Source: Opisthorchis felineus
Lineage: Eukaryota; Platyhelminthes; Trematoda; Opisthorchiida; Opisthorchiidae
Assembly: GCA_004794785.1 (NCBI GenBank)
Contig: SJOL01008880.1
Span: 399,239-463,238, forward strand
Length of the DNA: 64,000 bases
Direction of reading: 5' to 3'
Positions 34,601 through 49,194 of the stretch are shown piece after piece; the stretch's first letter is position 1; every line of letters begins with the position of its first letter. Position numbers and translations under genes: made by a program. Below the pieces are notes generated by a model that searched no databases, was not told the DNA's origin, and saw only the letters and a list, made by a program, of their open reading frames with translations.

Positions 34601-37600
34601 AAGTTGAGGTGTGGTGTCCTAGGGAACCTAATATCTTGACAGTTAGTTTGTAATTTGAAAGGGTAAACCTGCTCTGATCGGGAATAAATTAGCAGGAAAG
34701 ATTTTAAAGCTAATTTTACCATGAGAACTGCGCTGAATAACAGTGCGAAACAGCGCTCAAATGTTTGCCTACCCAAATTTACATCGAACTCTGACTGGGT
34801 GCTGATGCCGTTGGAAACACAGTGCCAGCTTACAATTTTCGTTCTAAGTAAGCCCGAGCATTTTCCGATTAAGTTGTGCGAAAACTCAGAATAACACAGA
34901 GCACGTGAATACTGTGTCGTTTTACCCTGATTTGAGTCCAAACAAGGCCCTCCTTGACTACACGCCTTCTGACGTTGATAAGATTCACATAAATTTCAGT
35001 CGCATTACTGTGTACAATACTTCCTTGCATGTCGATATCCAACTGTCTAGGTTTCATGGATGTACGGTGGATGCTAATTCCGTACTCCAGTTGCTAGCTT
35101 TTTAAAGTTCAGATATGACATCAGTTATATTTCTAAAGCATCTCAATTTTACTAAAAAGTAAACGTATTAGTCTGCCACCACATGGAGATGAAATACTAC
35201 GGTATCGCACGCTGGATCGTCGTCACCGGTACAGGTATACTGGCGTGGAGTCTGCACTTTCTAGTGCTGAGGTAATTACTTTGTCTAATGTTAATTATGG
35301 CGTTCACTGAAATGAACAACATATGCACAAGTAACTCGCGGATCTGCAAAAAAGTTGAAGTTTTGATTTGTTAGCTTCTGCTTAAAATTCTGTCGTTCGG
35401 TGAAGTAGCAAAGTGTAAGAAACGGGTCGATGAGGTTGTAAGCACAAATTAAGACTCCGAAAGTCGCATAGATAGCATGGGTATATGAGTAAGGTAGACA
35501 AAGTGTTGCCTGCTGGAATTATTTCTCCTAGAAATGCCAGTTAATCTTGGAGTCATCTTTAGAATAAATGCATTTGTTGAATGATCATGAACACAGAAAA
35601 TAGTTATCATTGTTACTACTTATCACTTGCTTTAAAGCAGCTATCTCGTGGCAAAAAATTGGTTGGCCTTATAAATGTCTCGAATGCTTGCTTCTCAGGA
35701 GTGGAAATTGGCTGGCAGATCTACACTGATTGCGATCTCGCGTTGGTTCCAGCGAGAGACTCCATAGATCACGTAGAAATCATAGTGACCCATATCTCCC
35801 TTGACCATTTTAAGCCACGTTTTCAGTCGATCTCCGGGACAACGACGCCAACCTGAACATGGTGCAGGATGTAAGGTTTGCCTTATGACTTTAATATCAC
35901 TTCTGCTTTAAAGATGCCAACTTCGTTGTTAGCATCGTCTTTGAAGAGGATAAAATAGGTGTAGTTGGTAATGCCAACCTCTTCTTACGTGATCATTAGA
36001 CATCTTCGCCTATGTGCAAACTGACCTTAGTCCTTTTCCAAGAGGCAACACTCAGCTGCACGAAGGCATATTGAGCTCCCTCAATAAGCCGTTCAATTTC
36101 CTAATCAACCTGATCGCTGGGTAAATCGATGGGATCAAGTTATTTGAAGTTGGAAACCTGCTGGATTATTTTACCTCAGCAGGACTTTCCATCAGTGTAC
36201 TTCAGGTCTATTGCTCAATTTGGGGAACTTCACCAGTACTGTAAATGCTAGTAGGATGCAATCGGATATAAAATTAATGGATGCGGCTCCGCTGAGACTT
36301 AAACACATGACCCGAACGAAACACGAATCCGTAGTACATAAAGAATAAGATCAGGCACGAAGATAGTTGGTGAGGGTAAGATGTCGCATCGGGCGCTCCT
36401 CTGGAACGCCGTAACATGGACAAAATCGTAAGAAAAAGACATTACATCTGAAGTTCCACTGGAGGTTTTATGGATCACTTCCCTATTTCCATCTTTTGAT
36501 CGAGGAAGTACCTAGAACGTTTGCAGAACAGAGCTAAGCCTAAATGGCAGCAGCGAAAAGTTGATCAGCATCATCATGGCGGCCGTCGGGTTCCGCAGTC
36601 AATCTCATCCGTCCAAACCACCGGAGCTGACGTAAGCTGTGGGGGTTCGGTAGTGCTATACATTCACAGCTAAATATATTGTGAGTGTACTGCCTTAAAT
36701 CCAACACACTGTTTGATTTTGAATACTTCGCGCTGAATACTTAAGAATTTGCTGGCGTAACTGGAAGGGGTTGTTCAGTTGATGAAGTTAAAAACTGTGA
36801 ATCTCGACGCACTATCTGTTAAGGAATCTTGGGTTGTAGTGTGGGCCGTTTGGTAGGCAAGACGTCAATAGTGCTGTAGTGAATTGGTTAATGATCGCGT
36901 GCACAGGCGGTAGAATCTGTAACTTGTAAACTATCTAACTCGTGGACAGCTTTGTGTGACGTATGATTGTCGGACTTCCAGATCGGAGCAGCCTTCTGAT
37001 TATACTCACAAGCATTGGAATTACCGTACGACCGGTTATTCGAAGGCAGGCTTTGTAAGCAGAATGAAAAAGAACTTCCCATTATCCAAAGCTCAGTAGG
37101 CAAGGCAAGAAGAATCACCAATACTTGTATAAAAATCACCCAGTGGCAGTTGTGTCGTGTGCTACAGGTAAACTCTTGAAATCGGCTCTCTCCGTCAAAC
37201 TTCGTTTTTAATGCAAATATGAGAATCTGACGGCAGCTAAAGTACATTGGTGATAACAGAGACTTACAACCCTACATAAGATATTTTACTCTGGCATGTT
37301 TCATCCAAATCGAGTTCAACCTGATATACCTCACTTTTGCCTGGTTGGTGAACGGTTCTTACCTGGGCAAGTTCTGGAGATACATAACTTTTACAGTGTG
37401 ATTTCATCACTACAGCTATTGTCTAACGACGGTTTCCCTAAACAAATGTAATGCTTTATGCGTCCAGTAGAACACTTGAAACAGTAAAGCTTTAGATTCA
37501 AGCAGGTCGCAGGATTTCTGTCAAGCTTCAGGTAGTACAGTTCAGTTGCAATGACATCTCATGTTAATTTGTTAGTTTGATGGTTGTCTCAAATTGTCCG

Positions 37601-40600
37601 AATTCTATTCACTTCAATTTATCAGCTATAAACCGTGTACCATAGGCACATTGGTTCCAGCTGCTACAGTTTCGATCACCGGAAAACGGGAATGTGGAAC
37701 GTACAGCCAAGCCTTGAAGGCGAAGGCATGTCAGAATGGTTTGAAGCTTCAAATGAATGATGTTACTGGCAATATCTAAAGCCTTCTGTCCTTTTGCATT
37801 ATTCGAGCACTGTTAAAAATTCCGCACAGGCATATAGCCCAGGGTCATCGTCACTATCTTCTCGTATATGACTGGTGCGAATGGGGCGAGGAACTCTTTC
37901 CGCTAAAATACCTATTTCAGCACAAGAGGAGGCATCCAACTCAAATCCCACAGTCGGCATACATAGCCTAGTTCCGGCTCCCAGTGGGCATACCACCGGA
38001 GTGAAAGTAGACCATCAGTGTCGAGAAAATGGAAGGCATGCATAAACGGGTAGTTTTGCCATTTACATCTCCGAACGTCAAACAAAGCGTAGTCACTTCG
38101 TTTTATTATCTCCTGTCATTCATACTGTTGGTTGAAAAAGTCAGCAGTCAGGTTTGAAAATGGGTTTGTGTGCACCAAATGATGCCGTCTAGCAGGCGAA
38201 AAACCGCAAAATTCCATGTCCAATTCGACCTACAAACCAGATTCAAACATCGTCCAGCGATAGTGATTGTGGTCTGCACCACGCAATAGGAAGAGAAAGG
38301 TATGACAGGGGGTGAACTCATGGAAATTTCGTCAATACAGACCATTTATTTGGTTGGGCAGCCAAAAGGTTGCATGTGTATGCACAAGTAGGACGAATAC
38401 AAAAACAAGTAATTCACGGCTAATATTGGAACAAAAGCCCAAACTTCAAGATGGCACATTTATTAAGGCGGAACCCGTACAATGAGTCTAATTCAGATGC
38501 CGTTCTTTGTTGTAGAGCCAAAGCTATCAGTTAGGTAACAATATTTTCCTATAGACACTGATCATTTGCGTGTTGCTAATGAGCTCACCGTAATCTTTTG
38601 GAAGTAATCTCCCGTTCTAATCTATTCCAATAACACTGATTTGCTCGACTTTGTACGAGACGTTCATTGCGCATCATAATATTACATCGTATTTTGTATG
38701 CATTAGTTCGGACTCTCGTTGGAAGAGTTGGAGGAGTACGAATCAGATGCTGGTCTTGGTAACGGGGGTCTCGGACGTCTTGCGGCATGCTTCCTTGATT
38801 CAATGGTGAACTTGAACTTGGCCGCCACGGGCTATGGAATACGTTACGATTACGGCGTGTTTGAACAAAGAGTTGTCAATGGTTGGCAAGTAAGGTCTTT
38901 TTATAAAGTTGTTATACAGTTGTTGTTTAATAATTTTTATCCGTCTTCTTCCCGGAATGCTTGCTTTCCATGTCCATCTAACAAAAGGTCGAAGAGCCAG
39001 ACGACTGGTTGCGCTACGGTAATCCGTGGGAGATAGCACGACTGGAGTTATCACAAAGTGTGAACTTCTACGGTCGCGTGGAAGTCGATGCCTTCGGACG
39101 CCGCCACTGGGTCGATTGTCAAACCCTTTACGCAGTTCCTTATGACACACCTGTTCCTGGCTACCTGACAAACACCTGCAATTCGCTGCGCTTGTGGGCT
39201 GCTCGAGCCCCCAGGAACTTTGATTTTTCCATTTTCAACACTGGTGATTACATCAACGTAAGTATTCACAAAAAGTGCACTTTTATCCTTATCTTATAAA
39301 ATACGTGATACAATGACGAGGCCCACCAGACGCTCTTGGGTGAAGGAATCCACAGCCAAATCTTACTTGCTAGACAGTAATTCAGCCTCCGAACTTTAGT
39401 ACCAAATGAGGGTCAAATTGTCTTGGTCCGACAGCTTATGTACCATCCAACCCGTCTTACCCAGCCTTGTCTGTACTGGTCAGAACAGAAAGTGCCGAAT
39501 TTTAAAAAAAATCATGTGCCCACCCACAAGAGATTGTCGTCCGCCTACAGCATGCCACGAAACAATTTTCACAGGTACTGTTGATCACGTAATTTTCCAC
39601 AGATCCAGATTTAGTCTTTATCTTAATCCCCGAAAAACTTTTCAGAAATTCACACCAGGTGTGCGTCAGATAATGCGTGAATTTTATTAACCTTAAAGGA
39701 AAATCCAGTCACATGTTTATGCGTGAAGCGAATGCACAAGTGTTCTTTGACCACCAATGACTCTCCTACAGTATGAGTCAAAAACATGGCAGTACCTTCG
39801 CCTTCATGGTGGGACAGAATGGTGTTAGAGATAAATTAGTTCCTTCTTTAAGAAGACGCAGATATTTCACTCTCAGAAGACGATGGAAAGCACCGGATAG
39901 TGTTAGATCGTATCCGTGTGTCAAGACAGGTTCATGGGCTCCTGGAGGACTGACTCAGCTGTGAAAGTATGTGCTGAATTTCTAGGGAGCTAGCACTTCG
40001 ACGTTTGTTTAGAAAACACAGCGATCGGTTAACAGTTCTCCTGAACGGGCATAAATTCCTTAAGCTCCATGCATCTGCTACGTCCGGCTGTCCTGGCACC
40101 CCACTAACTTACGCTACATATGTTGCTCGGTTGTTCTGTTTGCTCGGGTTTCCCTGGCTGCTAGTGAGTCTTGTCCTTTCTACTGACTGTGTGTGCTGTG
40201 CAAGCTGTGCTTCACCAAGCCGGACGTTGAAAAATTAGACAGATGTGTATTCCTGAAAGAGGCAGGACGAAGAATTTCTCTGGGCGACCTCACACGCATC
40301 CGTGGAGAAAGCTCCCTATCCAAGTGATCTAGCGTGGATGCAGTCCACACATTGGGATACTTGCGAAAAATCCGCAAGTCAGAACTGGTCAAGCTTCTTC
40401 GATACCGAGGGCGACAACATTTATTTCACCATTGGAATCCAGCAATGAGGACCAAACGTATCGTAGGCATGTCAACCTATCGTTCGTAGATCGGTAGCAC
40501 TTGAGCCTGCATGGTGAACACTTTTCATCGCAGAGTAAATGTCCGGTGAAAATTTTTTCCAGAACTTTTGACATGAGAACAACTAAGATGGTAGTCATTG

Positions 40601-43600
40601 GGGCCACAAAGAGTGGCATTTTTGGGAATGAGAATTTTTTAGGGATTTCTCTAGGATGTAGGGATGATGAGGATAGACGAAGAAGTTTTTTAGTGATGGG
40701 AACGAGTTCGATTACACAGGGACATAATAGGTAGTTTTGGAATGTTGACCTCTAACAGGCAATGGATTACACCTGTTGCAGTCGTCATCATCATCATAAC
40801 AGACAGCACTATTAGTGTAGACAGTGATGTTTCACTACCGTACTACCACAAAGCTTATCTAACTATATTTAAAGTTTTGGAACGAAGAGAAAAGAAAAGA
40901 GTGGGTGAGGGATGGGACCTAGTGCTGGTCTGTCGCAGGCATTTTGGGGTTCCTACACACTTCAGTACTCAATCGGACGACCTAGAAAGACACCGACAGC
41001 AGGAACGCCATTATTATCTGTTAGCCGCCATTTTTCGCAATGTCCCCGTCCACGGGTCTCGGGGACGTCTTCCTGGGAGAAGGACCGCACCAGTAACACC
41101 TAAACCCTTTGTAGTATCTTTCACACCCTTCTGCCAAGTCACACACCGTCCACCTCGCAGTGTGCGCCATTTTGAAGGGGGTATGGAGAACAACGCTCGT
41201 CTCGGCAGACGATATTTAGGCATAAGTAACGAGTGACCGAGCCACCACAATTGATGGTGCTGGATTTTTTGCGCGACTGAAGTACCTGCTACGCAACAAA
41301 AAACCTGTTTCCTATTTACCTAGCTACGAACCCGTTAACGGCTTACTACGTCAGCAACACTTCTGAGGCATCGGTGGTCAAAAACCTGAAGACACCTCAC
41401 AGCATCTGTCGGCATAGACCATGTCTCGCGAGCACAAAACAATACAGCCCTTACTGTAGCCTGGCACGCGCAACCCTTGAGACCCAAAGATATGCCGTTT
41501 TGATGCCACAAGTGACGCAAATGGGGAAAGGTGATTTGGACCTTTGAGTTTCGTGCGTTTCCATGAATTCTTTTTCATGTAAGATTCCCCACAACCTCCG
41601 GTACTTCTTCATGAAATGCAAGCGGCATGTTCAGAGACTGCACGTCCTAAAGCACAGCTATGTAATTTGAAGGTGCACGGCGCAAATCGAAAGGTGTTAT
41701 TATGCTGGCCAGTTTATTCAACAGGGTTTGTGCTTCGCCTTCATCTTCAAAAATGAGGACGATGTCGTCTGTGTACTCCAGATCGACAAATTTCTCACCG
41801 GCAACAGTTCGAACACCGTAGTTTTGAAGACAGCGGTAAAAGACAGTGGGTCAGGAAGAAAGACTAATATGGTACAGAGATTATGGTGTAATGAAGGAAT
41901 TGGTTACAATTTTGTCAGAATCACCGCTTTTTCCATTGAGAGCGTTTGCGAAGTTCCTGACAAGTTAAGTGTAGAAATTGATGGGATGAAACGAAATTTG
42001 CGAGCAACTATTTTAGCGAACTTATAAATTAACCTGTTTTCGGTCGGTGCAGACTGTCTGGCAGCCTTCCATGCGGCTTAACTTTGTCTATCACGGACGA
42101 GCAAGAGTTATGTGCAGTGACAAGGCCAGCGCGTGTGGAGGATCACGGAAGCAGCCAGCATTGTTTATACCAGCAGTTTCACCGTACCACTCGCAGGCAT
42201 ACATGATCAAAGCACTCTAGAGATGATTGTTTTCCTTGCTAGAAAAAGTGGGTAATAACCAGGTCATACCATCAGAGAGAACACTTGTGCGAGTTTAGTA
42301 CAAACTCAAGGAAATGAAAGGTAACAATAGTTTCTATAACTAATAAAAAGTTAGTGAATATCAAACCAGGTGGCGGAAAGGTGTCAAGATACTCACTGAA
42401 AAGGAAATGTGAATCACGCAGGTTGGTAGGACAATGGTGCGAAGAACCGAGGCGATAGGGCCGCTTAGAACATAATCCGATAAATATGGAGTTTAAAAGA
42501 GCTCCAGTGTTTATGGAGCGTGACGTTTAGGGTTGGAGATGCGAAAGGCTGGGTCCAGGATTTGGTAATAGAAACGAATTATGTTTCACAACTTGCAAGA
42601 TCAGCATGAGAATAAAGCGTTAGCCACTGTTTTCTGTGGACGATGAAGTTACTAAAAGTACAAACTTCCACCATGGCATCAGGCTTAGGTATCTGTTCGT
42701 AGTCAATGTTTAACAAACAAACAGAGGGAGCATCTTCACTGCTCGCTGACAGCTCAACGCCACATGTAATTGTCACATGGATTAATTAGGCTGAATTCAC
42801 ATAGGCTGAATTTAAACCCAGATTTTGAAAACAGTATTAGCAATGTTGAGAGCAGAAAGCTCTCTCATGCATTGAAGTGTGTGGGCGCACACTCCAATCC
42901 AAATGGAGCAAACCGGCTTGGAAACTGAAGGTGGGCGACGCCACCACTTCCGGATATAATTGTCCTAGTGAAGCACAAAAAATAGTGGGTTGAGTTACCG
43001 TTGCATTTCGAACGGCGTAGTAATACTGAGGAGATCAGAATGATGACGAAAGCACCAGGAAATACGCGTCCACTGTTCCGATCACAAAGGGGGAACTTTT
43101 AAGGGGAGCAACGACAGAAACTAAAACCTAATCAAAGCGAAGGTGAACAAACGAATTGATTTTAATTTTCGTCATTTTACCTCAAAAAAAGTCTACGTTT
43201 GATGGTTGAAACTTTGGGCATTTTCAAAAATAAACTCGATGTACAACTCTCAGTATTTTATTAATGAACCAGAAACGAGCAGCACCCCCTCTTTCAAAAC
43301 TCTACACTAGTTTTGGAGGGAGTTACCGGAATGATTGTCTTTGTAGTGTCTCTTCATTACTTGAGTGAATGGCTGACATCGGAAATCAGAGGCTTAGTTT
43401 AGCAAACCATGTAAAGCTTCTATGAGTTAGTGGGGTCGTCTGGGATCTGTAGATACGCTTATCTTGTAGCGTAGGTTTATTGTTGGGATGCAGATTATTT
43501 CAGTTATAGTGAACACAGTGGGTTGGGGCACTGTTTGCCAGTCCAACAATACTTTTCCTAATTCTTCTTTGCGCGATTATACTCATTACTTTTCCTTTTA

Positions 43601-46600
43601 TAACTAAAGGCTGTTTGCGATCGTAACGTGGCGGAGAATGTGTCCCGGGTGCTTTATCCAAACGACAACTGCTTCGAGGGTAAAGAGCTCCGACTGAAGC
43701 AGGAATTCATGCTTGTGTCGGCTACCCTACAGGATATCCTGCGACGTTTCCAGCTAATTGATGACAATGGGCCACAGCGGATGGATTACAACCGCCTTCC
43801 AGACAAAGTTGCCATACAGCTGAATGACACGCATCCGTCTTTAGCTATCCCCGAACTGATGCGGATATTGGTTGATACTGCAGGTTTGGAATGGTACAAG
43901 GTAATTTAACTAATTTTATCCAAAATATGAACAATTTTCGCATAGAAACAAAACATAGACAGGTGATGTGGTTCCGAATCACCAGACTTATTCATCCGGA
44001 GAAGATAGGAGCTGTTAAGCATAAAACTCCTGATGTGGCTGTACACTTCCTGGATTGAGATTAACTAGCCTTTGTAGACAAACAACGTTCAACGGATAAC
44101 TTACGGCCGTTCTCGATCAGGAAGAGTCCTTGTTCCAAACGGCACACAAGATCAGCTTAGGGCGCATTCAATCCTCTACAGCATTTTGTGTTTCACATGC
44201 TGTCTTCAAGTTTCCTAGATAAATTCATTGCTATAAGTGACTCCCTAGAGACTCGTTTATTTTTAACATAAGGAAAATCGCTGTACGTGAAGCCAAAATG
44301 AATCATGCACGACTTGAACTGGCCATGCAGAAAAGCACTTGGATACGTGAACTTCTTTTGGAGAGGGCACGAATTATGTGCTTGAATATAAGCTTTGGAT
44401 TCTTCTGCAAATTTACGGTTCACACTCTACACGTAACCATTAGTCATAGTTTGGCAAAGACCACACCGGCTGCACAGGATGGCGCAGCCTGTCTCGTTGA
44501 TAAGGAATTCATTTACTGTGTTTAATATTTTATGACATCCTGTGGGTCATCCACCAGCCAACCGACCGTTTTATGCCAGTTTTGCAAACAGATGTCTGTT
44601 AAACCCCGAAGAAGTGCTCCCGATATTAACGAAGCCACAGTGAAAGGGAAATGAGCACGTTTTATGTTAATTTTTGTTTAATCAGCTGCTGACTTATTCA
44701 AACGACTGAGTTACTACTTGCAAACAGTTAGAATAGTCTTCCATTCTTGTGGGTCGCCAAGCCAAATTCCTGGAATTTTGCCGACTGCTCACAGTTTGAC
44801 ACTGAAAAACCGCCAATTCCTTGATATTTTAGGATAGGGACGGACGTCCAAGCGTGTCATAACCGGTTACAATAACACTGAACCAAAAACTGAGTGAAAT
44901 GATCAGCGCATGTGTGTAAATACAAGACTAGTCCGTATGCATGCCCGTATCTATCAGTCTGGGTTAAAATAAACATTACATGTCAAACGTTAAACGTTAC
45001 ATATACCGTTACATGACTGCTTAGCATGAATACACCCACTGTCACAAATAGGCAGGAGGATAAGACATCACTGAAAGATTGGTTCGCACCTCTGTCCTAT
45101 AGAGTTCTCAGAACTAGCAGTTTGCAGATGTGATTATGATGAGAGTGAGACCCCGTGGGACAAACAAGCTTGCCGAATGCGAAACGCAACAGCTTGTTAC
45201 TCCTGAATCGACCTGCTGGACAGTTTGGATGGGCAACCCAGAAGCATCAGTCGAATTTGGATCCGAGCAGCCGTACTGACATAGCGATGTGGTTTGTGGG
45301 CAGCTTGTCGTCAGATGGTTTGAATACCAGTCGCATCTCTCTCTTGGACGGTACATGAGGCGAGCCGTTTGTCAAATTGGGTCCGTCATTTTGTAGGTTT
45401 CAGGCACATTTCGTATAACATCAGCAACCCAGTGATTAGAAAGTCGGATGGCGTGATCTGACCGTGTTCACCCACGAGGACTAACCACCGAAGAAAACAG
45501 GGACATTGAAAACTCTCCTAATATCGTACCAACTGAAACATGAGGCGGTCTTTGTGTAGCACATTCAGTTGAAGAACATCGTAAACATCAGTTGGGTCTT
45601 CCGTGAAAACCTAGTTGATATGAAAATGAGTGTATTTATCGAGGAAGGTGACGTCTTCTTAGGGGAAATAAGTGTCTCGTGTTCACTTTTAAATTAAAGT
45701 GACCCAAAGCCACAATAATAGCTCCGAATCCAGGGGCCTTCGTTTGTGGTTATTTTCCCAGTTTGTTCAACCCACACCCACATCATTCTCGCTTGAACGG
45801 ATCTTTTTGTAGGTTGAGTGGATTACTATGCCGACAGGAATTAGGAACTATAACAGAGATTCGGCCTTTTAAATAAAGCTAGTCTGTGTCACAAACCAAG
45901 AGTCACTGTCCAACTTCTTCGTCCTCTTTTGGAATCATGAGCAGTGCGCGTCTCATGCGTTTCTAGCATGATTCAACTCTGCCGTATCTCGGCTGTAGTG
46001 AAAAGAAGGCATGAGTGCAAAGAATGGCCGGCCAGCATTGTGATGCACTTGTATTTGGACAGGATACAGCGCCACTCATGCTTCGGTCACAGCATACATA
46101 TCACTCGGTCACGTTCCACTTGGCTCCCTAAGTTTTGGGTTTTAGGTGGAAAGTTTACGCAACCCGGGATTTGTCCTTCTTTCTCAGCTACTGATAATTT
46201 GCTGACAGCATGGAAAGATTGGGCATTCCCAGTCGGTCTTCAATAAAGTATGCCAGGGGTGAAGTAAATAAAAGTATTCAACCCAGAATTCCACTGATAC
46301 AAAGGTATATACGTAGACTTTTTCTTGGTACAACAAACTACTCACATGGTTGCTGAACACCCTTCGATAGCCCACTGTCAGTTCCGCCTTTCTTAGGTCT
46401 AATCAGGAGTGTTTTACCCTAGTATCCATCAATTTTATGTTCTAATTGAACACTAACTTTCACGAAAATGACAAAATACACTTTTTTCTCAAATTGTCTA
46501 GGTGTCAACGAGAGACTCAAATGGATCTATCGTTTGCAATATTTTTCGTTAACACAGGAAATCTGTAAACCAGTGTAGTTCCTCGCTTGCGTATAGTTGT

Positions 46601-49149
46601 AAGTTCAATCAAAAACTAAGGCTGACGGAAACTCTTGAACTGTGCCAACTTGATAAGTCTAAAGAAAGACGAAAAGAGGCTATCGAAGGGTTTTCAGTGG
46701 TATGCCGTGTCAAAAAAACATACTGCGATATCTCAAGTATCGTGCCCATTGAAACATAAGGCAACTTCTGTGCGACACATCCAGTTGAGGAACATTATTA
46801 ATGAGGCACTCACTTGAGCATCTTATTGACACAGATCACAACAGAGTATGTGATCATCTGTCTTTATATTTGAGGATGCTGGAATGTCTGCATCATGATC
46901 AGTGAATCCCAGTGCCTTACCTACTCATGCTCTGAAAGATACCGAGCAAAGTCTCTGAGCTGACTAGTCACAGATGTAAGACAAGTGCACCATTTAGAAC
47001 TAGTTGGAGAGTTAGCTGTCTATGGCTAATGACGGACTTTGGCTTACTATCACTAAAGTTGACGATCCTAGGCTACCTTTAATAACATTCTTATTGGTTC
47101 ACTTCGTACAGTTTCCAGCGGCTGACTTCTGCAAATGAACGGCTCTGAATAGAATTTATTTGGTGGTTGACAAAAGTGATGTTTCCAGCATGGTATTGTA
47201 CTGGTCTGTGCCTGCGTCGTCATGCAGTGTGAGAGGAAAGGAACGAATCTGGAAGCAGCTAGACACAGCGGATACTATGGCTGTTTGATCGAGGTTCCGG
47301 AAACAAGCTTGCCATTAAAGATTACCGAAGATTTAAAGGTCTTCGTTGCACTCACCTGATTTCGTTAGCGAAATATTTACTTGCTGCCGTTTTACTTGGA
47401 AACAGCTTCTTACAGCAGTACATGAAGCCCAGTGGGCGATCTCACACGAACAAGCCTATAATCCAGAAGCCCTACGAATCCTGTAGCATGCCACACAACC
47501 ACAGTCTTGTGGGTGCCTTCGAATAAGCTGGTGACTCCATCTTGAAAGCTTTGAAGAACTGTAAATGAGCATTCATATTCTATCCCAAATTTACAGACTA
47601 CCGTAGTACTGATAATGTCCGATTGGACTTTTAGTTTGTGATTTCCAATCAAATGACCCACTCAAGGGATAACCCATGATTTCCCAGCATTCTTAACCAA
47701 GACATACAAAAAAAAGTTTCTTGATACGATACTGACTGTAAGATCTAAAAGTTTGGATTTCTGTGTTTGTCTCTGAAATCCGTGCTAAAGCTTAATGTTG
47801 CAGGATGTAGTGGGCATGTTTTTTTACAGCGTTTTACCGCGTATCGAAATATGAGATACTTTGTCGATCTTTTAATTCCACTGATGTTACTTTTCACTGT
47901 ATCAGTCCTGGGATATCGTCGTCCGCATATTTGCCTACACCAATCATACTATTCTCCCTGAGGCACTGGAACGCTGGCCCGTGGAAATGATGCAAAAGCT
48001 CCTACCACGGCACATGGAAATTATTTACAAAATCAATTATGATTTTTTAGAGGTGAGGCGCTCTGTAGATTGCAAACCCATAGATTCAGGAGTTTCATCT
48101 TGGCTATCCCTTGTTGTCGATTTTTACATGGGTGGTGGCGAAAACTGCGATGCATCTTTACTGCGCCGACAGAATAGGGAAGAAGATACACAAAACGATG
48201 CCCAATGATGCAATTGCTTTTTCAGGTCAGGAATGGTCCAATTGGAGGTGTTAGGACTACAAGACTCTCGTGCAAACGGTGGACCTCTTCTCTCTCCCAC
48301 TTATTTCCTTAGTTGAAGAAAAGGACTTGTTTGTGTGATAGTACACTACCGGTGTTCAGTTCCTGAGAATCACAGTGAGGATGGTCGTAATGCTAACGAT
48401 GAGGACGATGATAATCATTGCGGTTATTATTATCATCGTCATCACTATAGTCAGCGATGCACCATTCACAGATTTTTGGTTGCATGTGAAAAGCGAAGGC
48501 AGAAGAATTCTCTATCATGTATCCTCAACCAACGCGCAACTGTCCAATAACTGTGGTGGCATACTAATTACCCCTGGCGCTTTTAAAAAACGGCCACATT
48601 GGTGTGTCGAACGTGGATTTTAAATGAAATTGTTGCTACCTAAGTAACTTTATTTCACAGAAATTCGGGGACTATTTGCCTAGCCAAAATGGTCTCGCAA
48701 CAGACTCTTTCCAATGTATTCGCGTTTATTCCCCATATATTCTTCCATCTAGTGCTATGCACATTCGTTTGATTTTACGAATTTTTCGGGGATTTTGTAA
48801 CATGAATGTATTGACATTTTTCTCCACTACGCCATGACGAACACAGGATGAGAGCCAATCTTATATAATCTCTACACCCGTGTGCGAATAACGTTCTTCC
48901 AGCCGAGCGTCTGTATTCGATCAAATTTCAACATGGCCTTTATGCTCCATGATATACAGCCGTAGTTTCCGGCAGATTTCGTGTCGCCATTTATAGATGG
49001 TTGTTACTCTGTCAGCCTATTTCAGTGCTTTTACGAAGATTTGAGAACAAATGTGGAGGAGCTGGACGTTGCCGTTTTTTTGAGCAGATGAAATCTGGTT
49101 TTCTACTCTGCCAAGAGGTGAACAAGTCCTACAAATCTCCCACTCCATG

Positions 49150-49194
<45 letters not shown>

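Larger units (their letters stand above)
46338..46830. repeat. Foldback repeat B, copy 2, in PYG intron 5
   Basis: Left arm 46338-46425 (ACTCACATGGTTGCTGAACA onward) and right arm 46622-46708 are diverged inverted copies, matching both arms of the 16.3-kb locus. The right side continues GATATCTCAAGTATCG, then GAAACATAAGGCAACT, as there. The spacer is longer (about 200 bp) and includes a GAGAGACTCAAATGG block, the reverse of one seen at 16.65 kb. So the inverted layout is a feature of the family, not a one-off event. Confidence 0.7.

Noticed and set aside
34444..34941. 165-codon minus frame in PYG intron 2
   Set aside because: No domain, no homologous copy in the window, and no splice partners; within chance expectation for 64 kb on six frames.
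36888..37247. 119-codon minus frame with a hydrophobic segment
   Set aside because: No recognisable motif; inside a large intron; likely chance.
40742..41236. 164-codon plus frame
   Set aside because: Shadow of the minus-strand RTE-like C-terminus ([14 protein letters not shown]).
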